Below, one piece after another: positions 9,350 through 19,200 of a DNA stretch of 64,000 nt. How positions within the stretch are numbered: position 1 is the first letter of the stretch; each line of letters starts with the position of its first letter. A program made the position numbers and the translations under genes. Under the pieces are notes generated by a model. The model had not been told where the DNA came from and did no database searches. It saw only the letters and a list, made by a program, of their open reading frames with translations. The stretch spans positions 248,001 to 312,000 of the forward strand of contig NZ_PYVX01000002.1 in NCBI RefSeq assembly GCF_003056305.1. Reading direction: 5' to 3'. The stretch comes from Halomonas denitrificans. GTDB taxonomy: Bacteria; Pseudomonadota; Gammaproteobacteria; Pseudomonadales; Halomonadaceae.

Positions 9350-10687
9350 TCACCGCGCGCAGGTGCGAAAGCCGGCCAGGATGTCGCTACGTTCCGGGGT
9401 GAAGAAGTTGCGGTAGGCGGTATGGATCAGCCGCGAACGGGTGGCCCAGGCGCCGCCGCGCAGCACGTAGCGCCCCTCCTGGAACCAGGGCGCCGAGTAG
9501 TCGCGGTAGAGCTCGGGCGCGAAGCCCGGGAAGGGGGCGAAGGGCGAGGCCGTCCACTCCCAGACGTTGCCCACCAGCTGGCGACAGCCGAAGGCGCTGT
9601 CGCCCGCGGGCAGCGCCGCCACGTCCACCGGGCCCAGGCGCCAGCCGTCGAGGTTGGCCCGCTCGGCCTGTGGTGGCGCCTCGCCCCAGGGGAAGCGGCG
9701 CTTGCCGGGAGCGAGCGAGGCACCATCCGCGCTGGGTGCGCGGCTCGCGGCCACCTCCCACTCCGCCTCGCTCGGCAGGCGGCGCCCGGCCCAGCGACAC
9801 CAGGCCTCGGCCTCGTGCCAGCTGACATGCACCACCGGCTGGTGGGGGGCCAGCGGCTGCCAGCGGTCGAAGCGGCGCGTCTCCCAGCGGCCCTGGGCGT
9901 CACGGCGCCAGTAGGCCGGCGCCTGGCGCCCCTCGGCCTCGCGCCACCGCCAGCCGGCCTCGCTCCACCAGTCGCGCCGCGCGTAGCCGCCATCGTCGAC
10001 GAAGGCGGCGAACTCGGCGTTGGTGACCGGCGCCCGGGAGATCGAGAAGGGCGCCACCTCGACCTCCATGGGCGGCTTCTCGTTGTCGAAGCGGAAGGGC
10101 AGGGTCGCATCAGAGCCCAGCCGATGGCGCCCGCCGGGAACGGCGACGTCGCCCGGCAGGGGGCCGCGTCCGGCCTCGCCGGGAGCCTGGTCCGACGGCG
10201 GCGTGCCGAGGTCCGGGGCCGGGTCGCCCAGCGTCTGGCGGGTGTAGAGGAAGGCCTCGCCGTGCATGTCCTCGTGCAGGGTGGTGAGCTGGTAGACGTA
10301 GCTCTGGGCGGCGCTCGCCTCCCCCTCGGGAAGGCGCGCAAGCATCTCCGCCTGCACTCGGGAGAGGTAGTCCAGGGTCTCGTCCCGGCTGGGCAGCGGT
10401 AGCGCCCAACGCTCGTCATGGGCGATGCTGCCGGAGTCGAACAGCCGCTCGGCGCCGGGGAGCCGGTAGTCGGGCAGCCCAAAGAGGCCGCGCAGCGCGA
10501 AGTGGTCGTGGAAGAAACCGAGGTGGCCGAGTTCCCACAGCGGCGGGTTGACGATCGCCAGCCGTGGGCCGAGCTCGCGGCGCTCGAGGGTATCGCGCAT
10601 CAGCGCCAGGCTGCGCGAGCGGGCATCGATGAGCATCCCCGCCAGCGCGTCGGCGGGGCGAGGGGGCGTCGGCGGGGTGGCGATCAT
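9350..10687 (-). CDS. senA: Selenoneine synthase SenA / EgtB-type non-haem iron enzyme
   Basis: This 445-residue protein has the DinB-like plus FGE-sulfatase architecture of EgtB. The DinB part (residues about 15-150) keeps the three iron ligands: H55 in ELGHLGFFHDHF, then H138 and H142 in TLHEDMHGEAF. The C-terminal part has the GxNxxEW-type fold (QLVGNVWEWTASPF). EgtB joins a sulfur donor to hercynine using O2; SenA is the homologue that uses a selenosugar to make selenoneine. The SenA assignment rests on context: a senB-type gene diverges from it, and selD and egtD are close. No egtA, egtC or egtE gene is visible. GAGGAG precedes the ATG. If the context is misleading, it is an EgtB. Confidence 0.85.
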   Translation of the reverse strand: MIATPPTPPRPADALAGMLIDARSRSLALMRDTLERRELGPRLAIVNPPLWELGHLGFFHDHFALRGLFGLPDYRLPGAERLFDSGSIAHDERWALPLPSRDETLDYLSRVQAEMLARLPEGEASAAQSYVYQLTTLHEDMHGEAFLYTRQTLGDPAPDLGTPPSDQAPGEAGRGPLPGDVAVPGGRHRLGSDATLPFRFDNEKPPMEVEVAPFSISRAPVTNAEFAAFVDDGGYARRDWWSEAGWRWREAEGRQAPAYWRRDAQGRWETRRFDRWQPLAPHQPVVHVSWHEAEAWCRWAGRRLPSEAEWEVAASRAPSADGASLAPGKRRFPWGEAPPQAERANLDGWRLGPVDVAALPAGDSAFGCRQLVGNVWEWTASPFAPFPGFAPELYRDYSAPWFQEGRYVLRGGAWATRSRLIHTAYRNFFTPERSDILAGFRTCAR

Positions 10688-10710
10688 GGGGAGCTCCTCG
10701 TGACGGGGCG

Positions 10711-10738
10711 GCAACGGATGAGGCGCAGCAACGGATGA
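10711..10738. repeat. Direct repeat in the senA-senB divergent promoter
   Basis: The 11-mer GCAACGGATGA occurs at 10711-10721 and again at 10728-10738, 17 bases apart. Both copies sit beside a TGACGGGGCG or similar sequence. Two evenly spaced copies in the only promoter region of two divergent genes could be regulator sites. They could also be the result of a small duplication. Confidence 0.35.
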
Positions 10739-10778
10739 CGGGGCGAGCGATGCCAGACGAGACAGGGAAGGGGGAACA

Positions 10779-11771
10779 GTGTTGAAGGTAGCCCTGATCA
10801 CCCCGGCGGGTCGAGGCTCCCACGCCGGCAACCGCGCCACGGCGACCCGCTGGGCGGCCCGACTGCGCGAGCTGGGCTGCCGCGTGCGAATCACTGGCCC
10901 CGAGGAGGCCCCGGCGGGCTGGCGCGTCGACGGCCAGGCACCCGATCTCGTGATGGCGCTGCACGCCTGGCGCAGCCACGGGGCCATCCTCGCCGGCCGC
11001 CGGGCCTTTCCGGCGGCCGCCCTGGCCGTGGTGCTGACCGGCACCGACGTCTACCGCTTCCAGCACAGCCACCCCGAGGCGTTTGGCGAGAGCCTCGCGG
11101 CGGCGGACGTGCTGGTCGGCCTGCACGACGCCCTCGCCGAGGATCTGCCCGCGGCCGTGTGGCCGCGCCTGCACGTCGTGCACCAGTCGGCGCTGCCCCT
11201 GCCGCCCGCCGCCCCGCGGCCGGGCCGGCGGCACTTCGCTGTGCTGGTGGCAGGCCACCTGCGCGAGGAGAAGGACCCGCTGCGCGCGGCGCTTGCGGTG
11301 CGCGAGCTGCCGGCGGCGTCGCGGCTGCGGGTCGTCCAGCTCGGCGGTGCCGTGGAGGAGCGCTGGGCCCAGGCGGCCTTTGAGGAGATGGCCAGGAACC
11401 CGCGCTATCGCTGGCTCGGCGACCTGCCGCGCTGGCGGGTGCGCCAGTGGATGGGGCGCGCCCGGCTGATGGTGATCAGCTCACGCATGGAGGGTGGGGC
11501 CAACGTGGTCAGCGAGGCCTGCGTGGCGGGCCTGCCGGTGCTGGCCTCTGATATCCCGGGCAACCGCGGCCTGCTGGGTAGCGACTACCCCGGCTATTTC
11601 CCGGTCGCCGATACCGCGTCGCTTCGCGGCCTGCTGCGTCGCGCCGAGGCACAGCCGGCCTTCGTCGACGACCTGCGCCGACGGGTGGCGGCCCAGGCGG
11701 CGCGGTTCACGCCCGAGGCCGAGCGCGAGGCGCTGGCGCGGGTGATCGCCGCCTGCGGCCTGTCACTCTGA
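10779..11771 (+). CDS. senB: Selenosugar synthase SenB (GT4-like glycosyltransferase)
   Basis: This 330-residue protein is a two-domain GT-B glycosyltransferase of the short family found beside senA and selD. The N-terminal domain starts MLKVALITPAGRGSHAGNR. The C-terminal donor-binding region has VAGHLREEKDP and, at about residue 237, MEGGANVVSEA followed by GLPVLASDIPGNRGLLG. In characterised clusters SenB couples selenophosphate with a UDP-sugar to give a selenosugar, the selenium donor for SenA. GTG is the start, with GGGGGAA upstream. It diverges from senA across 91 bases. On sequence alone it could be called only a family 4 glycosyltransferase; the gene neighbourhood gives the specific name. 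Confidence 0.85.
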   Translation: MLKVALITPAGRGSHAGNRATATRWAARLRELGCRVRITGPEEAPAGWRVDGQAPDLVMALHAWRSHGAILAGRRAFPAAALAVVLTGTDVYRFQHSHPEAFGESLAAADVLVGLHDALAEDLPAAVWPRLHVVHQSALPLPPAAPRPGRRHFAVLVAGHLREEKDPLRAALAVRELPAASRLRVVQLGGAVEERWAQAAFEEMARNPRYRWLGDLPRWRVRQWMGRARLMVISSRMEGGANVVSEACVAGLPVLASDIPGNRGLLGSDYPGYFPVADTASLRGLLRRAEAQPAFVDDLRRRVAAQAARFTPEAEREALARVIAACGLSL

Positions 11772-11790
11772 CGCCTCGAGGCGCTCGACG

Positions 11791-12753
11791 TCACGATCGT
11801 CCGTCGGGCGCGCCCTCGTGGCGGGCCGTCGAGGCGCGTTCTTCCCGCGTCGCCGTTTTGACGGGAGCGCTGATACATACCAGGCAGGCGAGGATCAGCG
11901 CGATGCCGCTCCAGCCCAGCGCGGGTAGGCGTTCGCCGACGATGACCACCGCCAGTCCCGCTGCCACCACCGGTTCGAAGAGTGTGATCGTCGTGGCGGT
12001 GCTGGCGGGAATGCGGGCCAGACCGTGCCCGAAGCAGAGATAGCCCAGGAACATCGGGACCAGGGCCATGTAGAGCCCGACCGCGGCATTGCCCCATGAG
12101 GCCAGCAGCGGCGCACCGGTTACCAGCAGCACCGGCATCAGCAGCAGGCCGCCGATCCCGAAGGTGGCGCCCATGGCGGCTCGGGGCGCACTGCCACCTT
12201 GCATCAGGCGACGCGCCGTCCACGAATAGAGGGCATAGCTGAGCCCGGCCAGCAGGCCCAACAGCACGCCGGGGACGACGCTCGAACCGGCCCCGGTCGG
12301 CCCATGGCCGCTCCCCTCGGCCAGGCACAGCAGCAGCATGCCGGCGAGTCCCAGGCCGGCGCCGGTCATCCAGCGCCTGGTGAGTCGCAGCCCATCCAGG
12401 CGAGATTCGATCAGCGCCGCGAGCAGCGGCGCCGAGCCGATGGAGACCACCGTGCCGATGGTGACGCCGGCCTGGCGCATGGAGGCATAGAACGCCAGCG
12501 GATAGATCGCCACGGCGACGGCCCCCAGCAGCAGGCAGCGCCACCGCGCTCGCAGCGGGCCGGCATGGCGGCGGATTCGCCCGGCAGAGAGGGCGGCCTG
12601 CATCAGGCCGCCGCCCCCCATGGCCACGGCACCGATCGCCACGGCGCTGACGTCGGGAGCGAAGGTCGCCGCGGTGCCGGTGGTGCCCCAGAGCGTGGCG
12701 GCAATGAGGACCGTCGCGATGCCCAGCAGACGTTCCCGGGCCGCCGGAGTCAT
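11791..12753 (-). CDS. EamA/DMT-family transporter in the selenoneine cluster
   Basis: This 320-residue membrane protein has ten predicted hydrophobic segments arranged as two EamA repeats. Typical signals are ATLWGTTGTAATF at the start, YPLAFYASMRQAGVTIGTVV, and FEPVVAAGLAVVIVGERL in the second half. Family members export amino acids and related metabolites. Its start overlaps the stop of the selD fusion by four bases (ATGA), so the two are co-translated. That coupling suggests it moves a metabolite of the pathway, for example selenoneine or a selenium intermediate; this is inference. The C-terminal tail (about 25 residues) is charged and cytosolic. Confidence 0.88.
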   Translation of the reverse strand: MTPAARERLLGIATVLIAATLWGTTGTAATFAPDVSAVAIGAVAMGGGGLMQAALSAGRIRRHAGPLRARWRCLLLGAVAVAIYPLAFYASMRQAGVTIGTVVSIGSAPLLAALIESRLDGLRLTRRWMTGAGLGLAGMLLLCLAEGSGHGPTGAGSSVVPGVLLGLLAGLSYALYSWTARRLMQGGSAPRAAMGATFGIGGLLLMPVLLVTGAPLLASWGNAAVGLYMALVPMFLGYLCFGHGLARIPASTATTITLFEPVVAAGLAVVIVGERLPALGWSGIALILACLVCISAPVKTATREERASTARHEGAPDGRS

Positions 12754-15086
12754 GACGTCTCCAGCATGGTGGTCGTGAGCGTGATGGGCGCCAGTGCCTC
12801 GCCGGCGGGGGTGATGCGGCCGACGATCGCGGCCTGGGCGTAGCCGAGGGCGTGCAGGGCCGCGAGGCAGCTCTCGGCGCGCTCGGCGGGCACCCCGGCG
12901 AGCAGCCCCCCGGCGGTCTGGGGATCGAAGAGCAGCGGGTAGCGGGGGTGCTCGACCCAGGCGGGCTGGTCGCGGATGGCCCGGCGCAGGCGCACGTTGG
13001 CGGGCTGCAGGGAGCTCAGGATGCCGGCGGCGACGGTCTCCTCGGCGCCCTCGAGTAGCGGCAGGGCCGCCAGGTCGAGTTCGGCGTCCACCCCCGAGGG
13101 GCGGGTCATCTCCACCAGGTGGCCGAGCAGGCCGAAGCCGGTGAGGTCGGTGCAGGCGTTGGCGCCGTGCTCGTGCAGGCAGGCCGCCGCCTCGCGGTTG
13201 GACTGCACCATGCTCGCAAGCGCCGCATCGATCCAGCGCCCCCGGGCGGCGAGCCGCGCGTGGGCGGCGAACAGCGTGCCGGTGCCTATGGGCTTAGTGA
13301 GGATCAACACCTGGCCGGGGTGGAGGCCGCCCTTGGTCATCAGCGCCGTGCCGCCTCGGCCGTCCTCGTCGGCACTGCCGCTGTCGATCAGGCCGTTGAC
13401 GGCGAAGCCCAGGGCCAGCTCGCTGCCCTCGCCGGTGTGCCCGCCCACCAGGGCGCAGCCGGCGGCGTTGAGCACCTCCACCGCACCGCTCATCATCTGG
13501 AAGACGGTGTCCTCGACCTTGGCCTCGAGCCCCTGGGGCACCGTGGCCACGGCGGTGGCGGTCTGCGCCTCGGCGCCCATGGCGAAGATGTCGCCCAGGG
13601 CGTGGTTGGCGGCGATCCGGCCGAACACGTAGGGGTCGTCTATGAAGGCGCGGAAGAAGTCCACGGTGTGCACCATGTCCTTGCCCGGCGGCACCCGCAC
13701 CACGGCGGCGTCGTCCGGGGCGTGCAGGCCGATCAGGACCTCCTCGCGCGCCACCGGCTCAAGCGTCGAGAGCGCCCGGGAGAGGGTGGTGGCCCCCACC
13801 TTGGCGCCGCAGCCGCCGCAGCGCATGGCGAACGCCGAGATCGCCTGGGCGCTCTCCTCCTCGTCGAGCGCCACCCGGCTCGCGGCCGGCGCCTTCATGG
13901 CGCCTTCTGTCATCGGCGGCAGGTCGTTGAAGCGGGCCATGAAGCGCCGGTCGATCCAGTCCTTCCAGCGCCAGGCCCAGTCGCCGGCGAGGTAGAGCCC
14001 GCCCCGGGAGGCCACGGCGTGGCGGTCGCCGGTGCTGATCAGCGCCAGCCAGCGGCGCTGGGGGCGGTAGGGCGAGAGCGGCCGGCCGAGGACGGCAGCG
14101 CGCAGGTTGTCGGCCAGCGGGCGGCCCTGGCGCACGGCGAAGACGCCGGCCTTCTCCCGGGGGTGATCGACCTGGTGGGCGATGTCGCCGGCGGCGAAGA
14201 TCCGCGGGTCCGAGCGCGACTGCAGGGTCTCGCCGACCTCGATGAAGCCGTCGTCGTCGAGCGCAAGCCGGGTCTCCTTGAGCCAGTCGGCGCCGCCGGC
14301 GTTGGTCACCCAGACGATCTCGTCGGCGGGGTGCCAGGTACCGTCGCTCGCCTGCAGCCGGCCCGGCTCGACGGCGACCACCTCGGTGCCGGTTTGCACC
14401 GCGACGCCCCGGCGGCGCAGCGTGGCCTCGAAGTGGGCGCGCACCCGGGCGTTGTGGGTCGGCAGGATGCGCTCGCCGCGGGTGAAGAGCGCGAAGTGAA
14501 GCTCCCCCGGGTCGCGCCCCCGGGCGGCCAGCTCGCGCCCCAGCCGGTACTGCATGGCGAGCAGCAGCTCGACCCCGCCGGCCCCGCCGCCGACCACCGC
14601 CACCCGGGTGGTGCCGGGGTGCGCCTCGAGGCGCGCGAGCAGCGAAAGCCAGCGGTTGTTGAAGCGGTGGATCGGCTTGACCGGCACGGCGTGGGCGTCG
14701 GCGCCGCTGACCGTACCGACGCGGGGCGTCGAGCCGATGTTGATCGACAGCCAGTCGTAGGGCACCGGAGGGCGCGAGCGGCAGAGCACCCGGCGCTCGT
14801 CGTGGTCGATGCCGACGGCCTCGTCGGCGAAGAAGCGCGCCCCGGCGTACTCCGCCAGCCGGCGCAGGTCGATGTGCACGTCATCGTAGCCGTAGTGGCC
14901 GGCGACGTAGCCCGGCAGCATGCCCGAGTAGGGGGTGTGGGTGTCGCGGCAGATCAAGGTGAGCCGCACGCCCGGTTCCGGCTTCATGGCGAAGCGCTTC
15001 AGCACGCCGACGTGGGTGTGGCCGCCGCCGACCAGCACGATATCGCGTAGCGTCGGTGACCCCGGGGACTGCTGCAGTTGCTGCAT
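12750..15086 (-). CDS. selD: Selenide, water dikinase fused to an N-terminal FAD/NAD(P) oxidoreductase
   Basis: This 778-residue protein has two parts. Residues about 12-390 form an NDH-2 / sulfide-quinone-reductase-like flavoprotein: VLVGGGHTHVGVLKRF, then VAVVGGGAGGVELLLAMQYR, then IFAAGDIA. Residues about 415-778 form SelD, with catalytic C426 in CGGCGAKVG, then GLHAPDDAAVV, ALGDIFAMGA, VGGHTGEGSEL and DPQTAGGLL. SelD makes selenophosphate from selenide and ATP; the flavin part may supply selenide by reduction. In this setting it plays the SenC role, feeding SenB, and could also feed selenoprotein or selenouridine synthesis. The second Cys of the E. coli active site is replaced by Ala, common in fused forms. 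ATG 15086 is chosen; a GAGCGAG lies upstream. Confidence 0.92.
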   Translation of the reverse strand: MQQLQQSPGSPTLRDIVLVGGGHTHVGVLKRFAMKPEPGVRLTLICRDTHTPYSGMLPGYVAGHYGYDDVHIDLRRLAEYAGARFFADEAVGIDHDERRVLCRSRPPVPYDWLSINIGSTPRVGTVSGADAHAVPVKPIHRFNNRWLSLLARLEAHPGTTRVAVVGGGAGGVELLLAMQYRLGRELAARGRDPGELHFALFTRGERILPTHNARVRAHFEATLRRRGVAVQTGTEVVAVEPGRLQASDGTWHPADEIVWVTNAGGADWLKETRLALDDDGFIEVGETLQSRSDPRIFAAGDIAHQVDHPREKAGVFAVRQGRPLADNLRAAVLGRPLSPYRPQRRWLALISTGDRHAVASRGGLYLAGDWAWRWKDWIDRRFMARFNDLPPMTEGAMKAPAASRVALDEEESAQAISAFAMRCGGCGAKVGATTLSRALSTLEPVAREEVLIGLHAPDDAAVVRVPPGKDMVHTVDFFRAFIDDPYVFGRIAANHALGDIFAMGAEAQTATAVATVPQGLEAKVEDTVFQMMSGAVEVLNAAGCALVGGHTGEGSELALGFAVNGLIDSGSADEDGRGGTALMTKGGLHPGQVLILTKPIGTGTLFAAHARLAARGRWIDAALASMVQSNREAAACLHEHGANACTDLTGFGLLGHLVEMTRPSGVDAELDLAALPLLEGAEETVAAGILSSLQPANVRLRRAIRDQPAWVEHPRYPLLFDPQTAGGLLAGVPAERAESCLAALHALGYAQAAIVGRITPAGEALAPITLTTTMLETS

Positions 15087-15216
15087 GAGGGGGCTCGCTC
15101 TAGATTGGTGAGAGGGTTGCGCGTGGGGAGCAGGGCTCGCGCCGCCGCCCAGTCTAGCCGGATTCCGGCGACGGAATCTTCCCGGCGTCGCCGCCCGCCG
15201 TTCGCGAGGGACCCCG

Positions 15217-16179
15217 ATGGCCATCGCCGTGCACGTCCACGATCAGCATGTCGAGCGCGCGCCGGACGCCTTCCGTGACGACGTCATCGAAGGCCTTCGC
15301 GCCTCGCCCAAGGCGCTCTCGCCCAAGCACTTCTACGACGCGCGGGGCTCGCGGCTCTTCGAGGCCATCTGCGCCCAGCCCGAGTATTACCTGACCCGCA
15401 CCGAGGAGGGCATCCTCGCCGCGGCCGCCGACGAGATCGCCGCGCTGGTGGGCCCCGACGCCCTGCTGGTCGAGCTCGGCAGCGGCGCCAGCCGCAAGGT
15501 GCGGCGGCTGCTCGAGGCGCTGCGTCCGAGCCGCTACCTCGGCGTCGACATCTCCCGGGACTTCCTGCTGAAGAGCACGCGCCGCCTGGCGGCCGACTAT
15601 CCCTGGCTCGAGGTGCACGCCGCCTGGGGCGACTACTCGGCCGGCGTGCGCCTGCCCTCGGGCCTCGCGGGGCGCCGGGCGGTGGCCTTCTTCCCCGGCT
15701 CGAGCATCGGCAACTTCTCGCCGGCCGAGGCCGAGGCCTTCCTCGCCCGGCTGCGCCGGGCGCTGCCCCCGGGCAGCGGGGTGCTGATCGGCGTCGATCT
15801 CGTCAAGTCCCGCGACCGGCTGGAGGCGGCCTACAACGACGCCGCCGGGGTCACCGCGGCCTTCAACCTCAACCTGCTCGAGCGCATGCGTCGCGAGCTC
15901 GGCGCCGAGGTGAGGGTGGAGGCCTTCGGCCACCGCGCCATCTTCAACGAGGCGGCCTCGCGCATCGAGATGCACCTGGTCAGCCGGGAGCGCCAGGCCA
16001 TCGTGCTCGACGGGTGCCGCTTCGCCTTCGCGGAAGGCGAGACGCTGCACACCGAGAACTCCTGCAAGTACCGCCTCGAGGCGTTCCAGGCGCTGGCCGC
16101 CCGGGCCGGCTACCGCTCCTGCGCCGTCTGGCTCGATGAGCAGGCGCTGTTCAGCGTGCACTATCTGCTGGATCACTGA
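15217..16179 (+). CDS. egtD: L-histidine N-alpha-methyltransferase
   Basis: EgtD transfers three methyl groups from S-adenosylmethionine to histidine, giving hercynine, the acceptor used by EgtB and SenA. The 320-residue protein has the family pattern in order: LSPKHFYDARGSRLFEAI, QPEYYLTRTE, the SAM-binding ELGSGASRKVR at residues 86-96, FFPGSSIGNFSP, YNDAAGVTAAFNLNLLERM and SRIEMHLVS. It diverges from the selD fusion across 130 bases and is the only other hercynine-pathway gene in the cluster. The hairpin at 16210-16232 ends the transcript. Confidence 0.96.
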   Translation: MAIAVHVHDQHVERAPDAFRDDVIEGLRASPKALSPKHFYDARGSRLFEAICAQPEYYLTRTEEGILAAAADEIAALVGPDALLVELGSGASRKVRRLLEALRPSRYLGVDISRDFLLKSTRRLAADYPWLEVHAAWGDYSAGVRLPSGLAGRRAVAFFPGSSIGNFSPAEAEAFLARLRRALPPGSGVLIGVDLVKSRDRLEAAYNDAAGVTAAFNLNLLERMRRELGAEVRVEAFGHRAIFNEAASRIEMHLVSRERQAIVLDGCRFAFAEGETLHTENSCKYRLEAFQALAARAGYRSCAVWLDEQALFSVHYLLDH

Positions 16180-16209
16180 GCCCGATCCTCACCGACGCTG
16201 CATGAAAAA

Positions 16210-16232
16210 CGCCCCGCCGGGTAGGCGGGGCG
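16210..16232. terminator. Bidirectional terminator between egtD and ttrA
   Basis: CGCCCCGCC and GGCGGGGCG form a nine-base stem around GGGTA. AAAAA lies on the left and CTTT on the right, so it can stop transcripts from both convergent genes. Confidence 0.85.
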
Positions 16233-16257
16233 CTTTCGCGTGGGTGTCGGCGGCCGC

Positions 16258-19200
16258 TCAGGCCTCGACGCGGGTGACCCGGACCGGCAGCCCCTGGCGC
16301 ACGGCGGCGCCGCTGATGGGCTCCAGCCAGGTGCCGGCCACCCGGCGGGTCGGGTCCTCGAAGCCCAGGTCGTTGATGTTGATGCCGGCGCGCAGCCACT
16401 CGAGGTCTGGCTGGGACTCGCCGTCGATCACGTGTGGCGTGGCGCCGAGATCGCGGTGGCCGTAGCCGTGCTCGATGGCCAGCGCCCCCGGCGCGACCCC
16501 CTCGCCGACCAGCGCCAGCGCGGTCACGCTGCCGCCGGGGCTTTCGATGCGAATCACGTCGCCGTGAGCGATGCCGAAGCGCTCGGCGTCCTCACGATGC
16601 AGCATCACCGGGTTGTAGGGCTTGATCATGCGCAGCCGCTCGAGGCCGATGGCGTAGGAGTTCATCAGGTTCGACTTGAACGAGAACGCCAGTAGCGGCC
16701 AGGCCTCCTCGGTGAACACTTCGCGCATCGCCCGCCCGTCGGCCAGGGACGGCAGGCCGTGGCAGGGCACGCCGCGGTTGGGCACGCCGGTCTGGGTGTT
16801 GATGCTGGTGCCGACCCGCTCGTTGTAGACGCACAGGGTACGCGTCCAGGCGCTGGTGAGGTTCTCGCCCTTGAAGTGATCCGAGAAGTCCTCGAAGCGC
16901 CCGCCGCGGGCGTAGAGGTAGGCCACCGGGCCATGCTCCTCGGGCGGCAGGGTGCGCACGAGCTTGGGTATCAGCGGCGCCAGGCCGGCGTGGTCGATGT
17001 CGCTCTGTTCGGCGGCCGGCAGCGGCTCGCCCTGGAAGGCGACGTTGGCCGCGGCGCGCAGGAAGAAGTCCTCGGCGCGATTCAGCGGGTGCAGGGTGCC
17101 GTCGGCGGCGGGGATGGCCCCCTCGCCGAAGCCGGGCAGGCCCAGGCGCTTGGCCACGGCGATGAAGAAGCTCTCCATGGAGACCGGCTCGCCCTCGTCG
17201 GTCTTCTCCTGGCGCGGCTCCACCACCGGCCAGCAGGCGGTGGTCATCTTGCCCAGGGTGCCGCGCCAGGCGCCGGTGAAGCCCCACACCTCGTACATCA
17301 CCGAGTCCGGCACGATGTAGTCGGCGTAGCGGTTGGTCTCGTTGATGAAGCCGTCGACCGCCACGTAGAGTCCCAGGCGCCTGGGGTCCTTGAGCTTGTC
17401 GGCGATCAGCCCCTCGAGGCCGGCCTGGCCGTAGATGGGGTTGGCCATGCAGCCGATCACCGCCTTGATGGGGTAGGGGTAGCCGTCCAGGGCCGAGGGC
17501 AGGTGCTCGGTGAGCGCGGGCGGCGCCAGCGAGCGCCACGGCGCCCGGGCCGGGTAGGGAGCCTCGCCGGCGGCGACCTTGCGCCGGTACTCGGAGGACT
17601 TCTCGTAGGGGAAGCGCGAGCGGGAGAGGAAGAGGCCCTGGGGGCCGCGCTTGCCGGGGAAGTTGGCCAGGTCGTAGCGCGGGCCGGACCCGACGCCGTT
17701 GAACTGGCCGCCGCCCGGGGCGCTGCCGCCCTTGCGGTTGTGGTTGCCGGCCAGCAGGTTGAGCATCTGCACCGCGAAGGCGGCGTAGAAGCCGTTGCCG
17801 GACATCATGCCGCCGTGGCAGTTGACCACCGCGCGGCGGCCGTGGCGGGCGTAGCGCTCGGCCAGCGCGACGATGGTCGCCTCGGGGATGCCGCAGTGGG
17901 CGGCGTAGTCGGCGAGGCTGTGCTCGTGGGCCGCCTCGCGCAGCAGGGTCAGGCTGCTCTTGATCCGCACCCGCTCGCCGCTGCCGTCCTGGGCGGCGCC
18001 GAGCTCCACCTCGCGGTCGACGAAGAGCTCGGCGGCCATCACCGACTCGGCGTCGACGAGCTCGCCATCGGCGATCACCAGCGGGGCGTCGTCGTCCGCG
18101 CCCGGCTCGGCGCGGCCCAGGTCGCTGGCGCGCAGGAATCGGCCGCGGCGCGGGTGGCCTTCGCTTTCGATCACCAGGTGGGTGGCGTTGGAGTGGGTGG
18201 CCTCGCCGGCGGCATCGGCGGCGGCCTGGCCGGGCATCTCGAGGAAGTCGGCGGCGTAGCCCTGGTGGTCGAGCAGCCACTGGATCAGCGCCATGGCGAA
18301 GGCGCTGTCGGTGCCGGGACGGATCGGCACCCAGCGGTTGTGGTCGGCGGCGTGGGAGGTCGAGGCGTTGAGCGCCGGATCGACCACCACGTACTCCAGG
18401 GTGCCGGCGGCGCGCGCCTGGGCGATCAGCCGGCCCTGGCGCTTGAAGGGGTTGCCGGCCTGGCTGGGGGCGCAGCCGATGTACATGATGAAGCGCGCGT
18501 TCTGGATGTCCGGCTTGACGTGGACGAACTTCTTCATGTCGTTCATCACCGCGCCGGAGCCCATGCGGAAGGCGAGCCCGCAGTAGGAGCCGTGATGGCC
18601 GTAGTTGCGGGTGCCGAAGGCGTTGAAGGCGAAGCGCTTGAGGATCGCGGAGCGGCCGTAGTCGGTGGCCTCCATCACCATCAGCTGGTTGGCCCGGGGG
18701 CCGTACTCGGGATTCGCCGGGTCGATCGGGGTCTCGACGTCGTGGATGGCGCGCAGGCCGTCGACGTGGCCCTCGCCGAACAGGTCGCCGCCCTCGCAGA
18801 TCTCTTCGATCACCTGCTCGAAGGGCACCTTCTGCCACTCCCGGCTGCCCCGCTCGCCGACCCGCTTCAGGCAGTGGGTGACCCGGAAGGGGCTGTCGAT
18901 CTGGCTCATCATGGCGTTGCCGCGGGCGCAGGCGGTGGAGCGGTTCTGCTGGCCGTGGTCGCCGAAGGCGCTGAGGCCGCGCAGGGCTTCCGCCACCGGG
19001 GTGCGCATCGGCAGGTGCTCGTCGGCGGAGAGCGGATGGTAGGGGTTGCCGGCGACGCGCAGCACCCGGTCGCTGTCGTTGTCGACGCGCACCCGCACGC
19101 CGCACTTGGTGGTGCAGCCGTAGCAGACGGTGAAGGCCAGGCGCTGGTCGGGGTTGAGGGTCAGCTCGCCGCTGGCCGGGTCGACGCGGTACTCCGGCGC

